Source of the DNA: Pseudorhodoferax sp. Leaf274
Lineage (GTDB): Bacteria > Pseudomonadota > Gammaproteobacteria > Burkholderiales > Burkholderiaceae_C
Direction of reading: 5' to 3'
Length of the DNA stretch: 64,000 nucleotides
NCBI RefSeq assembly: GCF_001422445.1
Contig: NZ_LMNA01000001.1
Span: 288,932 to 352,931 of the forward strand
In this document: positions 18,501 through 27,298 of the stretch, piece after piece
How the letters are laid out: each line of letters starts with the position of its first letter
How positions within the stretch are numbered: position 1 is the stretch's first letter
Made by a program: the position numbers and the translations under genes
Notes under the pieces: generated by a model
What the model saw: only the letters and a program-made list of their open reading frames with translations
The model's database searches: none
What the model was told of the DNA's origin: nothing

Positions 18501-18551
18501 GACGGCCGGGCACGGTCGCCCGCCGAATGGCGCCGTGCGCGCCCGGCCGTC
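18501..18551 (+). terminator. Hairpin after tctE
   Basis: GACGGCCGGGC (18501-18511) and GCCCGGCCGTC (18541-18551) are perfect 11-base arms, with an inner ACGG/CCGT pair in the 29-base loop. It begins 10 bases after the tctE stop. There is no T run, so it may be a factor-dependent or stabilising structure rather than a classic terminator. Confidence 0.45.
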
Positions 18552-18653
18552 CATCGGCCAGCCTCTACATTCGGCCGCGCACTGCCACGCGCTCACGCGC
18601 GTGCCCATCCTCCAACGACGAACGAAAGTGGACCGAACCATGACGGAGACTGC

Positions 18654-20273
18654 ATGAACGCCCTGAAGAACCTCAGACTGGGCACGCGACTGACACTGGG
18701 CTTCGGCCTGGTGGTGGTGCTGCTGGTGGGCGTTTCCATCCTTGGCCTGGTCTCCATGGCCCAGATCCAGAACCGCCTGGACGACATCGTGTCGGTGAAC
18801 AACAAGGAAGCCAACCTGGCCGGTGCCATGCGCAGCGCCGTGAGCCAGGTGGCGCAGCGCAGCCGCGACATCGTGCTGTACGACGGCGTGCGCAAGCGTG
18901 TCGCCATCGACGGCATCACGCAGGCCCGCCAGAAGTACGAGGCGGCCGAGAAGGAGCTCGCGACGATGTTCGAGCTGCCGGACACGACCGCCAACGAGAA
19001 GGAGCTCTTCGCCAAGATCGCCAAGCTCAAGACCGCGGCCATCCCGCTGGTCAGCAAGGTGGTCGAGCTGGGCCGCAGCGACATGGCCGACGAGGCTTCC
19101 CGCTTCCTCGGCACCCAGGTGGACGGGCCGATGCAGGCCTGGTACGACGCGCTGGGCGAGTTGTCGGACGCCGAGGAAAAGGCCAACGACGAAGCCGCGC
19201 AGGACGCGCAGACGGCCTACGAACGCGCGCGCCTGCTGATGCTGGCCATGTGCGCCACCGGTGTGGCGCTCGGCCTGCTGGCCGCCTGGTCGATCACACG
19301 CAGCATCACCGTGCCCATCGGCGAGGCCGTGCGCATCGCACGCACGGTTTCCGCTGGCGATCTCACCTCGCGCATCGAGGTGCGCAGCCGGGACGAGGCC
19401 GGCCAGTTGCTGGCCGCATTGCGCGACATGAACGCGAACCTGATCCGCGTCGTCTCCACCGTACGCCACAGCAGCGACTCCATCGCCACGGGCGCCGGCG
19501 AGATCGCGGCCGGCAACCAGGACCTGAGCCAGCGCACCGAAGAGCAGGCCAGCAACCTGCAGCAGACGGCCGCCTCGATGGAGCAGATCGGCTCCACCGT
19601 GCAGTCCAACGCCGAGACCGCGCGCCAGGCCGCGCAGCTGGCCACCGCGGCCGCGCTGGCCGCGGAGCAAGGCGGCGCCGTCGTCGGCCAGGTGGTCGGC
19701 ACGATGGACGCCATCTCGGGCGGCTCGCGCAAGGTCAGCGAGATCATCGGCCTGATCGACGGCATCGCCTTCCAGACCAACATCCTGGCGCTGAACGCGG
19801 CCGTGGAAGCGGCGCGCGCGGGCGACCAGGGCCGCGGCTTCGCCGTCGTGGCCACCGAGGTGCGCAGCCTGGCGGGCCGATCGGCCCAGGCCGCCAAGGA
19901 GATCAAGACGCTGATCGGCGAGAGCGTGAAGATGGCCGAGGTCGGCACCACGCAGGCCGATGCGGCCGGCGTGGCCATGGGCGACATCGTCAAGCAGGTC
20001 AAGCGCGTGGCCGACCTGATCGCCGAGATCAGCGCGGCCAGCGGCGAGCAGACCACCGGCATCGGCCAGGTCAGCGGCGCTGTCAACCAGCTCGACCAGG
20101 TGACGCAGCAGAACGCCGCGCTGGTGGAGCAGTCCGCCGCCGCCGCCGACAGCCTCAATGCCCAGGTCGGGCGCATGGTGGACGCCGTGGGTGTGTTCCG
20201 GCTGCCGCAGGAGGCCGGCGCCGCCGTGCCCGGGCCGGCGCTGCCGAGCCCGCAGCGCGCACTCGCCGCCTGA
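18654..20273 (+). CDS. Methyl-accepting chemotaxis protein (no CheR tether)
   Basis: The 539-residue receptor has a first membrane helix (about 12-33), a four-helix-bundle ligand domain (about 35-185), a second helix (about 190-212), HAMP (to about 265), and a long cytoplasmic signalling domain. The hairpin tip reads [38 protein letters not shown]. It ends in PQRALAA without a C-terminal WxxF docking pentapeptide. The ligand is unknown; lying next to the tct genes, carboxylate sensing is possible but not shown. Confidence 0.95.
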   Translation: MNALKNLRLGTRLTLGFGLVVVLLVGVSILGLVSMAQIQNRLDDIVSVNNKEANLAGAMRSAVSQVAQRSRDIVLYDGVRKRVAIDGITQARQKYEAAEKELATMFELPDTTANEKELFAKIAKLKTAAIPLVSKVVELGRSDMADEASRFLGTQVDGPMQAWYDALGELSDAEEKANDEAAQDAQTAYERARLLMLAMCATGVALGLLAAWSITRSITVPIGEAVRIARTVSAGDLTSRIEVRSRDEAGQLLAALRDMNANLIRVVSTVRHSSDSIATGAGEIAAGNQDLSQRTEEQASNLQQTAASMEQIGSTVQSNAETARQAAQLATAAALAAEQGGAVVGQVVGTMDAISGGSRKVSEIIGLIDGIAFQTNILALNAAVEAARAGDQGRGFAVVATEVRSLAGRSAQAAKEIKTLIGESVKMAEVGTTQADAAGVAMGDIVKQVKRVADLIAEISAASGEQTTGIGQVSGAVNQLDQVTQQNAALVEQSAAAADSLNAQVGRMVDAVGVFRLPQEAGAAVPGPALPSPQRALAA

Positions 20274-20279
20274 AGCGGC

Positions 20280-21206
20280 TCAGCCGCGCGGGTGGTGCCG
20301 CGCGTGCAGCGCGTGCAGCCGCTCGCGCGCCACGTGGGTGTAGATCGTGGTGGTGGAGATGTCGGCGTGGCCCAGCAGCATCTGCACCGCGCGCAGGTCG
20401 GCGCCGTGGTTCAGCAGATGCGTGGCGAAGGCGTGGCGCAGCGTGTGCGGCGATGGCGCCACGGCGATGCCCGCGGCCAGCGCATAGCGCCTGACCAGGC
20501 CCCAGAACATCATGCGCGACATGGCGCTGCCCGCCTGGGCGCCACGCGTGGTCACGAACAGGTCTTCGCTCTGGCGCCCGTCCAGCAGTTCGGGCCGGGC
20601 CTCCTGCAAATACTGCTCCAGCCACTCCTGCGCCAGCTCGCCGAACGGCACCAGCCGCTCCTTGTTGCCCTTGCCGGTCACGCGCAGCACGCCGTCGTTC
20701 AGGGCGATCTGGAAGGTGCGCAGGCCGACGAGCTCGCTCACGCGCAGCCCGCTGGCGTAGAGCAGCTCCAGCATGGCGCGGTCGCGCACGCCCAGCGGCG
20801 TCTGCACGTCGGGCGCAGCCAGCAGGGCCTCGACCTGGGCCTCGGTCATGGTCTTGGGCACGCGCAGCGGCTGGCGCGCCGACTGCAGCTTGAGCGTGGG
20901 GTCCGCCGCGATGGCCCGCTCGCGCAGCGCCCAGCGGAAGTAGCGCTTGAACACCGTGAGCCGGCGGTTGGCCGTGGTGGCCTTGGTGCCGGCATGGCGG
21001 GCCGCGAAGTAGGCCTGCAGGTCGGCCTCGCGCGTGGCGTCGAGCGCGCTGCCGCGTTCGGCCAGCCAGTGCGCGTACAGGGCCAGATCCTGCCGGTAGG
21101 CGGCCAGCGTGTTGCGCGCCAGGCCCTGCTCCAGCCAGAGCGCATCGACGAAGGCGTCGATACGGCCCTGGCTTTCGGTCAGCACCGCCGGTGGCGGCGC
21201 ACTCAC
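20280..21206 (-). CDS. xerD: XerD tyrosine recombinase
   Basis: XerD acts with XerC at dif to resolve chromosome dimers. The 308-residue protein has the N-terminal SAM-like DNA-binding domain ([21 protein letters not shown]) and the catalytic domain with Arg155, His254, Arg257, His280 and nucleophile Tyr289. The GTG start overlaps the tctC stop (GTGA), so the two genes appear translationally coupled, an unexpected pairing. It is the housekeeping recombinase, not a phage integrase: there are no attachment sites or phage genes around it. Confidence 0.95.
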   Translation of the reverse strand: MSAPPPAVLTESQGRIDAFVDALWLEQGLARNTLAAYRQDLALYAHWLAERGSALDATREADLQAYFAARHAGTKATTANRRLTVFKRYFRWALRERAIAADPTLKLQSARQPLRVPKTMTEAQVEALLAAPDVQTPLGVRDRAMLELLYASGLRVSELVGLRTFQIALNDGVLRVTGKGNKERLVPFGELAQEWLEQYLQEARPELLDGRQSEDLFVTTRGAQAGSAMSRMMFWGLVRRYALAAGIAVAPSPHTLRHAFATHLLNHGADLRAVQMLLGHADISTTTIYTHVARERLHALHARHHPRG

Positions 21207-22165
21207 TCCAGCGTCAGCTTGGAGGTTTCCACGACCTTCTTGTAGACGTCGAACTCGGCCTTGATCTGCGCCGCGAATTCCTCGGGCGAGTTGCCGATGA
21301 TGAGCGAGCCCGTGTCTTCGATGCGCTTGCGCACGGCCGGGTCTTCGAGCGCCTTGCGCACGCCGGCGTTGATCTTGTCGACGATGTCCTTGGGCAGGCC
21401 CTTGGGACCGACGATGCCGTAGTAGGCCATGCGGTTCACGGGCTCCAGGCCGACTTCCTTGAAGGTCGGCACGTTCGGCAGCGAGGCCACGCGCTGCGGC
21501 GCCGCCACGACGATGGGCACCAGACGGTTGCTCTGTACGAAAGGCAGCGTGGACGGCAGGTTGTCGAAGATCATGGGCACCTGCCCGGCGACCGTGTCGT
21601 TGAGCGCCGGGCCCGCGCCGCGGTAGGGGATGTGGGTGACGAACACGCCCGCCATGTTCTTGTACAGCTCCATCTGCAGGTGGCCGATGCCGCCCGTGCC
21701 GGAGGACGAATACGAGTACTTGCCCGGCGACTTCTTGAGTTCGGCGACGAAGCTCTTGTAATCCTTGGCGCCGAACCCCGGGTTCACCGCGATGATGTTG
21801 GGCGTCGCCGCGATGTTGACGATGGGCGTGAAGTCGGTCAGCGGGTTGTAGGGCGTCTTGGGGTTAATGGCGGGGTTGGCCGCCGTGGTCGACACCGTGG
21901 CCACGCCGAGCGAGTAGCCGTCGGGCGCCGAGCGCGCCGTCTCGGACGCGCCGATGATGCCGCCGCCGCCGCTCTTGTTGTCCACCACCACGGGCTGGCC
22001 CAGGGCCCGGCCCAGCGGCTCGGCGATGACGCGCGCGATGATGTCCGTGGTGCCGCCCGGCGCGAATGGCACGACCAGCTTGACCGGCTTGTTCGGATAG
22101 GACTGCGCGAAGGCAGAGCCGGCAGCGGCCAGCAGGGCCAGGGTGAAGACGGAACGGCGTTGCAT
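21203..22165 (-). CDS. tctC: TctC/Bug-type periplasmic carboxylate receptor
   Basis: The 320-residue exported protein is a tripartite tricarboxylate receptor. A signal peptide ([20 protein letters not shown]) is followed by the family start [23 protein letters not shown], and later by GYSLGVAT and [18 protein letters not shown], which form the ligand cleft. Bug receptors are numerous in Burkholderiales and many have no adjacent membrane subunits; this one may serve the tctBA carrier 5 kb away. The leader contains a 16-base tandem duplication and a TATAAT element. Confidence 0.93.
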   Translation of the reverse strand: MQRRSVFTLALLAAAGSAFAQSYPNKPVKLVVPFAPGGTTDIIARVIAEPLGRALGQPVVVDNKSGGGGIIGASETARSAPDGYSLGVATVSTTAANPAINPKTPYNPLTDFTPIVNIAATPNIIAVNPGFGAKDYKSFVAELKKSPGKYSYSSSGTGGIGHLQMELYKNMAGVFVTHIPYRGAGPALNDTVAGQVPMIFDNLPSTLPFVQSNRLVPIVVAAPQRVASLPNVPTFKEVGLEPVNRMAYYGIVGPKGLPKDIVDKINAGVRKALEDPAVRKRIEDTGSLIIGNSPEEFAAQIKAEFDVYKKVVETSKLTLE

Positions 22166-22180
22166 CGGGGGAGTTCTCCG

Positions 22181-22212
22181 CTGAGGGTGGATCGGTCTGA
22201 GGGTGGATCGGT
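22181..22212. repeat. Perfect 16-base tandem duplication in the tctC leader
   Basis: CTGAGGGTGGATCGGT occurs twice head to tail (22181-22196 and 22197-22212). It lies between the tctC -10 element and its start codon, 16 bases upstream of the ATG. Confidence 0.95.
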
Positions 22213-22249
22213 GCCAGGCAGCAGGCTCGTGGCCACTCCTGGCGAAAAA

Positions 22250-22255
22250 ATTATA
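22250..22255 (-). promoter_or_regulatory. Consensus -10 element upstream of tctC
   Basis: The minus strand reads TATAAT followed by a T run, about 85 bases before the tctC start. No -35 match lies 16-18 bases further upstream, so the promoter would need an activator or another sigma factor. Confidence 0.45.
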
Positions 22256-22348
22256 GGAGTCGCCCCGCCGGCCTCGCCCTCGGGCATGCCCTTGTCTGCC
22301 GCTGGTATTCTCGGGCGCCGCCCTGCGCGCACCGCGCCTTTTCGCCCC

Positions 22349-23266
22349 GTGAACTACGCGCAACTGCTGCTGCCCGACTTCTCGCTGATCCTGATCGGCT
22401 TCCTGCTGTGCCGCTACACACCCATGAACCGCGAGGTCTGGGGACAGGTCGAGAAGCTCGTCTACTACGTGCTGTTCCCGGTGCTGCTGTTCCAGTCGGT
22501 GCTGCGCTCGCGCATCGACCTGGCGGCCACCTCCGACCTGATCCTGGCCGGCCTGGCGCTGGCGGCCTGCGGCATTGCACTTTCCTACAGTCTGCCGTAC
22601 TGGCCGGGCCTGGGCCGGCATGTGGAGCGGCGCGAGCATGCGGGCGCCGCGCAGGTCGCGTTCCGCTTCAACTCCTTCATCGCGCTGCCGCTGGCCGAAC
22701 GGCTGGCCGGCGCACCGGGCGCGCTGGCCATGGCCGTGCTGATCGCCGTCTGCGTGCCGCTGTTCAACATCGCGGCGGTGTGGCCCATGGCGCGCGGCGC
22801 CAGCGCGAACTTCGGGCGCGAACTGCTGCGCAACCCGCTGATCGTGGCCACGGCCACCGGCCTGGCCGCCAACCTGGCCGGCCTGCGCATTCCCGAATGG
22901 ATCGAGCCAACCGCCACGCGCATCGGTTCGTCCTCGGTGGCCATGGGGCTGATGGCGGCCGGTGCGGGCATGCAGTTCGGCCCGCTTGCGCGCGCCAAGG
23001 CGCTGGGCCTGGGCCTGCTGGCCATCCGCCACCTGCTGCTACCGCTGGCCGCGCTGGGCCTGGTGCTGCTGCTGAAGCTGCCGACGGTGCAGGCCACGGT
23101 GCTGCTGATCTTCTCGGCGCTGCCCACGGCATCGAGTTGCTATGTGCTGGCCGCGCGCATGGGCTACAACGGACCCTACGTGGCCGGGCTGGTCACGCTG
23201 TCCACGCTGGCTGGCATGATGAGCCTGCCGTATGCGCTGGGCATCCTGCGGCCGATGGCGCCCTGA
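22349..23266 (+). CDS. AEC-family (auxin efflux carrier type) transporter
   Basis: The 305-residue membrane protein has about ten hydrophobic segments and the AEC-family features: a conserved N-terminal [17 protein letters not shown], a helix break around [14 protein letters not shown], and a C-terminal [16 protein letters not shown] motif. Bacterial members move malonate, malate or amino-acid-like compounds; the substrate here is unknown. The start is taken as GTG ([10 protein letters not shown]); no upstream ATG fits. It converges on the isovaleryl-CoA dehydrogenase gene with 7 bases between. Confidence 0.9.
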   Translation: MNYAQLLLPDFSLILIGFLLCRYTPMNREVWGQVEKLVYYVLFPVLLFQSVLRSRIDLAATSDLILAGLALAACGIALSYSLPYWPGLGRHVERREHAGAAQVAFRFNSFIALPLAERLAGAPGALAMAVLIAVCVPLFNIAAVWPMARGASANFGRELLRNPLIVATATGLAANLAGLRIPEWIEPTATRIGSSSVAMGLMAAGAGMQFGPLARAKALGLGLLAIRHLLLPLAALGLVLLLKLPTVQATVLLIFSALPTASSCYVLAARMGYNGPYVAGLVTLSTLAGMMSLPYALGILRPMAP

Positions 23267-23273
23267 CAGCGCA

Positions 23274-24455
23274 TCACGCCGTCTCGGCGAACAGCTCGCG
23301 GCCGATCAGCATGCGGCGGATCTCGCTGGTGCCCGCGCCGATCTCGTAGAGCTTGGCATCGCGCCACAGCCGCTCGACCGGAAAGTCCTTGGTGTAGCCC
23401 ACGCCGCCCAGCGCCTGGATCGCCTCGCCGGCCATCCAGGTGGCCTTCTCGGCCGAGTACAGGATGGCGCCGGCGGCGTCCTTGCGGAAGCTGCGCGCGT
23501 GGTCGTTGCGGTCGCAGGCCTTGCCAACGGCATAGACATAGGCGCGCGTGGCCTGCCAGGTGCTGTACATGTCGGCGATCTTGCCCTGCATGAGCTGGAA
23601 CTCGCCGATGCTCTGACCGAACTGCTTGCGCTCGTGCACGTAGGGGATCACGGCGTCCATGCAGGCGGCCATGATGCCCAGCGGGCCGCCCGACAGCACG
23701 GCGCGCTCGTAGTCCAGCCCGCTCATGAGCACCTTGGCGCCCATGCCCTCGCCGCCCAGCACGTTGGCCTCGGGCACCTCGCAGTTGTCGAAGAACAGCG
23801 GGAAGGTGTTGGAGCCGCGCATGCCCAGCTTGTCGAGCTTGGTGCCGGCCGAGAAGCCCTTGAAGCCCTTCTCGACGATGAAGGCCGTCATGCCGCGCGC
23901 GCCCATCTCGGGCTCGGTCTTGGCGTAGATGACCAGCGTGTCGGCATCGCCGCCGTTGGTGATCCACATCTTGCCGCCGTTGAGCACGTAGTAGCCGTCC
24001 TTCCTGTCGGCCTTGAGCTTCATGCTGACCACGTCGGAGCCGGCGTTCGGCTCGCTCATGGCCAGCGCACCCACGTGCTCGCCGCTGACGAGCTTGGGCA
24101 GGTACCTGGCCTTCTGCGCAGCGCTGCCGTTGCGGTGGATCTGGTTCACGCACAGGTTGGAGTGCGCGCCGTAGGACAGGCCCACGGATGCGGACGCGCG
24201 CGAGACCTCCTCCATCGCCACGATGTGGGCCAGGTAGCCCAGCTCGGTGCCGCCGTACTCCTCCTTCACCGTCATGCCGTGCAGGCCCAGGCTGCCCAGC
24301 TTGGCCCACAGGTCCTTGGGAAACTGGTTCTCGCTGTCGATGGCGGCTGCGCGCGGCGCGATCTCGGCGGCGCAGAAGTCGGCGATGGCATCGCGCAGCG
24401 CATCGATGGTCTCGCCCAGGTCGAAATCGAGGCCGGGCAGGGGTGTGGCGGGCAT
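23274..24455 (-). CDS. ivd: Isovaleryl-CoA dehydrogenase
   Basis: This FAD enzyme oxidises isovaleryl-CoA to 3-methylcrotonyl-CoA in leucine degradation. The 393-residue protein has the acyl-CoA dehydrogenase domains and the FAD/substrate signatures [12 protein letters not shown] (130-141) and WITNGG. The catalytic base Glu250 lies in [15 protein letters not shown], the position characteristic of isovaleryl-CoA dehydrogenases rather than the C-terminal glutamate of medium-chain enzymes. The 3-methylcrotonyl-CoA carboxylase genes that often accompany it are absent. A divergent AraC regulator 112 bases away is a candidate controller. Confidence 0.9.
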   Translation of the reverse strand: MPATPLPGLDFDLGETIDALRDAIADFCAAEIAPRAAAIDSENQFPKDLWAKLGSLGLHGMTVKEEYGGTELGYLAHIVAMEEVSRASASVGLSYGAHSNLCVNQIHRNGSAAQKARYLPKLVSGEHVGALAMSEPNAGSDVVSMKLKADRKDGYYVLNGGKMWITNGGDADTLVIYAKTEPEMGARGMTAFIVEKGFKGFSAGTKLDKLGMRGSNTFPLFFDNCEVPEANVLGGEGMGAKVLMSGLDYERAVLSGGPLGIMAACMDAVIPYVHERKQFGQSIGEFQLMQGKIADMYSTWQATRAYVYAVGKACDRNDHARSFRKDAAGAILYSAEKATWMAGEAIQALGGVGYTKDFPVERLWRDAKLYEIGAGTSEIRRMLIGRELFAETA

Positions 24456-24567
24456 GGGGCAAGTCTCCTGGAGGGGGTTGGGTCGCAGCGCGACAGCTTA
24501 CGCCGGCCGGCCGGCCATTTGACGCCACAATGGTTGCAGATCGCGCCACGCTCTTCGTTCCTTCGCC

Positions 24568-25605
24568 ATGCCATCCCCGCTCGCCCCGCCACCCACGCGC
24601 GCCGCCACGCCGATGGCCTTCGTCCAAGCCATCGTGCAGGCCTATGCGCGCCATGGAATGGACCCGGCCGCGGCCCTGCGTGCGGCACAGATCGCGCCGC
24701 ACGAGCTGGACCGGCCCGGCGCCCGCGTGACGGCCGCGCAGTTCGAGGCGCTCAATGCGCACGCCATGCAGGAACTCGACGACGAGGCCCTGGGCTGGTT
24801 CGGCCGGCGCCTGCCCTGGGGCAGCTACGGCATGCTGTGCCGCGCCTCCCTGACCTCGCCCGACCTGGGCGTGGCGCTGGCGCGCTGGTGCCGGCACCAC
24901 CGGTTGCTGGTGGACGACGTGCTGCTGCACCTGCACGTGGAAGGCGGCGTGGCGCGGCTGTGGATCGAGGAGCGGCGCGACCTGGGCGCGCTGCGCGAGT
25001 TCTGCCTGGTCTCGTGCCTGCGCTTCGTGCACGGCTATGCGAGCTGGGCCATCGATTCGCGCGTGTCGCTGCAGGAGGCCGGCTTCCCGTATCCGGCGCC
25101 CGCGCACGCCGACGCCTACCCGTTGATGTTCGGCGGCACCATCCGCTTCGGCGCGCGCGAGGCCGGCTACAGCTTCGACGCCGCCTACCTCGCGCTGCCG
25201 CTGGTGCGCGACGAGCGCGCGCTGCGCACCATGCTGCGCCGCGCGCTGCCGCTCACGGTGCTGCAGTACCGGCGCGACCGGCTGCTGGGCCAGCGCGTGC
25301 GCGAGCTGCTGCGCACGCGCAGCGAGGCGGGCACGGCGGATGCGTTGGCCGGCCTGCTGAACGTGTCCACGCGCACGCTGCACCGCCAGCTGCAGGCCGA
25401 GGGCCTGTCGCTGCAGGGCCTGAAGGACCAGGTGCGCCACGAGCAGGCCGTGGAGCTGTTGCGCCGCACCACGCGCTCGGTCAAGCAGATCGCGCTCAGC
25501 GTGGGGTTCCGCAACGAGAAGAGTTTTGCGCGCGCGTTCCGGCAATGGACCGGCATGGCGCCGGGCGCGTTCCGCCAGGCGCAGGCGCCCGCTCAACCCT
25601 GTTGA
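24568..25605 (+). CDS. AraC-family transcriptional regulator
   Basis: The 345-residue protein has an N-terminal Arabinose_bd-type ligand domain (about 20-210) and a C-terminal pair of helix-turn-helix motifs (about 245-335: LAGLLNVSTRTLHRQLQAEG and VKQIALSVGFRNEKSFARAF). It is transcribed away from the isovaleryl-CoA dehydrogenase gene, suggesting control of that gene by a leucine catabolite; this is inference from position. The shared 112-base region contains a GGCCGGCCGGCC run (24503-24516). Its last 13 bases overlap the convergent queG gene. Confidence 0.92.
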   Translation: MPSPLAPPPTRAATPMAFVQAIVQAYARHGMDPAAALRAAQIAPHELDRPGARVTAAQFEALNAHAMQELDDEALGWFGRRLPWGSYGMLCRASLTSPDLGVALARWCRHHRLLVDDVLLHLHVEGGVARLWIEERRDLGALREFCLVSCLRFVHGYASWAIDSRVSLQEAGFPYPAPAHADAYPLMFGGTIRFGAREAGYSFDAAYLALPLVRDERALRTMLRRALPLTVLQYRRDRLLGQRVRELLRTRSEAGTADALAGLLNVSTRTLHRQLQAEGLSLQGLKDQVRHEQAVELLRRTTRSVKQIALSVGFRNEKSFARAFRQWTGMAPGAFRQAQAPAQPC

Positions 25606-26690
25606 GCCAGGGCCCAGTCCACGTGCTCGCGCACGAGCGCGCTGGCGTGTCCGGCGCGCGCCTGCAATGCGGCGCGCAATGGCGCCTGCTCGCCAGCAGG
25701 CAACTGCCGCAGCGCGTTGCCCAGCGCCACCGCGATGTTGCGCAGCCAGCGCTCGTGGCCGATGCGGCGGATCGGGCTGCCTTCGGTGCGGCGCAGGAAC
25801 TCGTCCTCGCTCCAGCCGAAAAGCGTGGCGAGCGCGCTGCCGGCCAGGCCCTCGCGCGCATCGAAGTCGGGCAACGCGGAACGTCCCGCGAACTTGTTCC
25901 AGGGGCAGGCCAGCTGGCAGTCGTCGCAGCCGTAGATGCGGTTGGCCAGCAAGTGGCGCAGCGGCAACGGAATCGGGCCCGCGTGCTCGATGGTCAGGTA
26001 AGAGATGCAACGCCGCGCATCGAGCCGCTGCGGCCCGACGATGGCACCCGTGGGGCAGATGTCGATGCAGGCCTGGCACTGGCCGCAATGGGCCGTCACG
26101 GCATCGCTGGCCGGCAGCGCGATGTCCAGATAGATCTCGCCCAGGAAGAACATGGAGCCGCCTTCGCGGTTCAGCACCAGCGTGTGCTTGCCGCGCCAGC
26201 CCTGGCCGCTGCGCGCGGCCAGTTCCGCCTCCAGCACGGGCGCCGAATCGGTGAACACGCGAAAGCCCAGCGGCCCGACCTCCTGGGCGATGCGCTCGGC
26301 CAGCTTCTGCAGCCGCGCGCGCAGCACCTTGTGGTAATCGCGGCCCCGGGCATAGACCGAGACGATGGCTTCCGTGGGCCGCTCCAGCCGCGCGAACTCG
26401 CGGGCCTGCCAGTCGGCCGGCGTGTCCTGCGGCAGGTAGTCCATGCGCGCGGTCAGCACGCTCAGCGTGCCCTGCACCAGTTCGGCCGGACGCGCGCGCT
26501 TCATGCCGTGCGCGGCCATGTAGGCCATCTCGCCGTGGAAGCCGGCCGCGAGCCAGGCAGCAAAACCCGGTTCGGCCGACGACAAATCCACAGGGGCGAT
26601 GCCGATTTGGGAGAATCCGAGCGCGCTGGCCCAGTCCCTGATGTGGGACACCAGCCGGAGAGCATCGATCTGAACCACAGCAGCCGTCAC
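25593..26690 (-). CDS. queG: Epoxyqueuosine reductase
   Basis: QueG reduces epoxyqueuosine to queuosine in tRNA using cobalamin and two 4Fe-4S clusters. The protein (365 residues from the GTG start) contains the DUF1730 N-terminal region (HGEMAYMAAHGMKRARP) and cluster motifs CGQCQACIDICPTGAI and CDDCQLACPWNKF, followed by a HEAT-like C-terminal domain. The frame is open upstream into the divergent tsaE gene, but VTAAVVQIDALRL is the family-like start. It shares its upstream region with tsaE. Confidence 0.94.
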   Translation of the reverse strand: MTAAVVQIDALRLVSHIRDWASALGFSQIGIAPVDLSSAEPGFAAWLAAGFHGEMAYMAAHGMKRARPAELVQGTLSVLTARMDYLPQDTPADWQAREFARLERPTEAIVSVYARGRDYHKVLRARLQKLAERIAQEVGPLGFRVFTDSAPVLEAELAARSGQGWRGKHTLVLNREGGSMFFLGEIYLDIALPASDAVTAHCGQCQACIDICPTGAIVGPQRLDARRCISYLTIEHAGPIPLPLRHLLANRIYGCDDCQLACPWNKFAGRSALPDFDAREGLAGSALATLFGWSEDEFLRRTEGSPIRRIGHERWLRNIAVALGNALRQLPAGEQAPLRAALQARAGHASALVREHVDWALAQQG

Positions 26691-26759
26691 CCGCCGATTG
26701 TAGAAACCGCACCATCCGCTGCGGATGGCGCGCAAGAGGCGCCCCTCCCCGCTGCCCTG

Positions 26760-27224
26760 GTGCTGCACTGGCCCGACGAGGCCGCCACGGCCGCCTTTGC
26801 CGCGCGCCTGGCCGCGCAGCCGACGGTGGTGGACGCCTTCATCACGCTGCACGGCGACCTGGGAGCGGGCAAGACCACGCTGGTGCGCCACCTGCTGCGC
26901 GCGCTGGGCGTGCAGGGCCGCATCAAGAGCCCGACCTATGCCGTGGTGGAGCCGCACGCGGTCGACGGCTGCGTGCCGCCACTGTCGATCTGGCACTTCG
27001 ACTTCTACCGCTTCGACGATCCGCGCGAGTGGGAGGACGCGGGCTTTCGCGACATCTTCGCCAGCGGCGGACTGAAGCTGGCCGAATGGCCCGAGAAGGC
27101 CGGCGCGCTGCTGCCGCCGGCGGACCTGGCGGTCACGATCACGGCGCAGGCCGATGAAGGCCGCGCGGTGCGGATCGCGGCCCACACGCCACGCGGGCGT
27201 GCGCTACTGGAGAACCTGAGATGA
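26760..27224 (+). CDS. tsaE: TsaE, ATPase of tRNA t6A37 synthesis
   Basis: TsaE works with TsaB and TsaD to make threonylcarbamoyladenosine in ANN-decoding tRNAs. Walker A GDLGAGKTT is followed by SPTYAVVE, HFDFYRF and LAEWPEKAG, all family hallmarks. The start is uncertain: GTG at 26760 gives 154 residues but has no Shine-Dalgarno, and the frame is open upstream to near 26664, where GGAGAG precedes a CTG at 26670. Its stop overlaps an ATG (ATGA) opening the mini-ORF before amiC. Confidence 0.9.
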   Translation: MLHWPDEAATAAFAARLAAQPTVVDAFITLHGDLGAGKTTLVRHLLRALGVQGRIKSPTYAVVEPHAVDGCVPPLSIWHFDFYRFDDPREWEDAGFRDIFASGGLKLAEWPEKAGALLPPADLAVTITAQADEGRAVRIAAHTPRGRALLENLR

Positions 27225-27298
27225 ACACCCCCACGCCCATCGCCGCCCCGTTGCAGGGCGCATCGGCGCCTTCGGGCAGCCGGGCGCTGCCGACATGA
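27221..27298 (+). CDS. Bridging mini-ORF between tsaE and amiC (25 codons)
   Basis: The ATG overlaps the tsaE stop (ATGA) and is preceded by GGAG at 8 bases, a good ribosome-binding site. Its TGA overlaps the amiC ATG (ATGA). amiC itself has no Shine-Dalgarno. The peptide shares IAAP-x2-GASAPSG-x-RA with the mini-ORF before mutL, and the DNA core 27256-27289 matches 32482-32518 at about 31 of 34 aligned bases. A coupling role is inference. Confidence 0.5.
   Translation: MNTPTPIAAPLQGASAPSGSRALPT

Noticed and set aside
20280-21206. Tyrosine recombinase as sign of an integrated element
   Set aside because: Length, catalytic residues and N-terminal domain fit housekeeping XerD. There are no attachment repeats, tRNA target or phage genes nearby.
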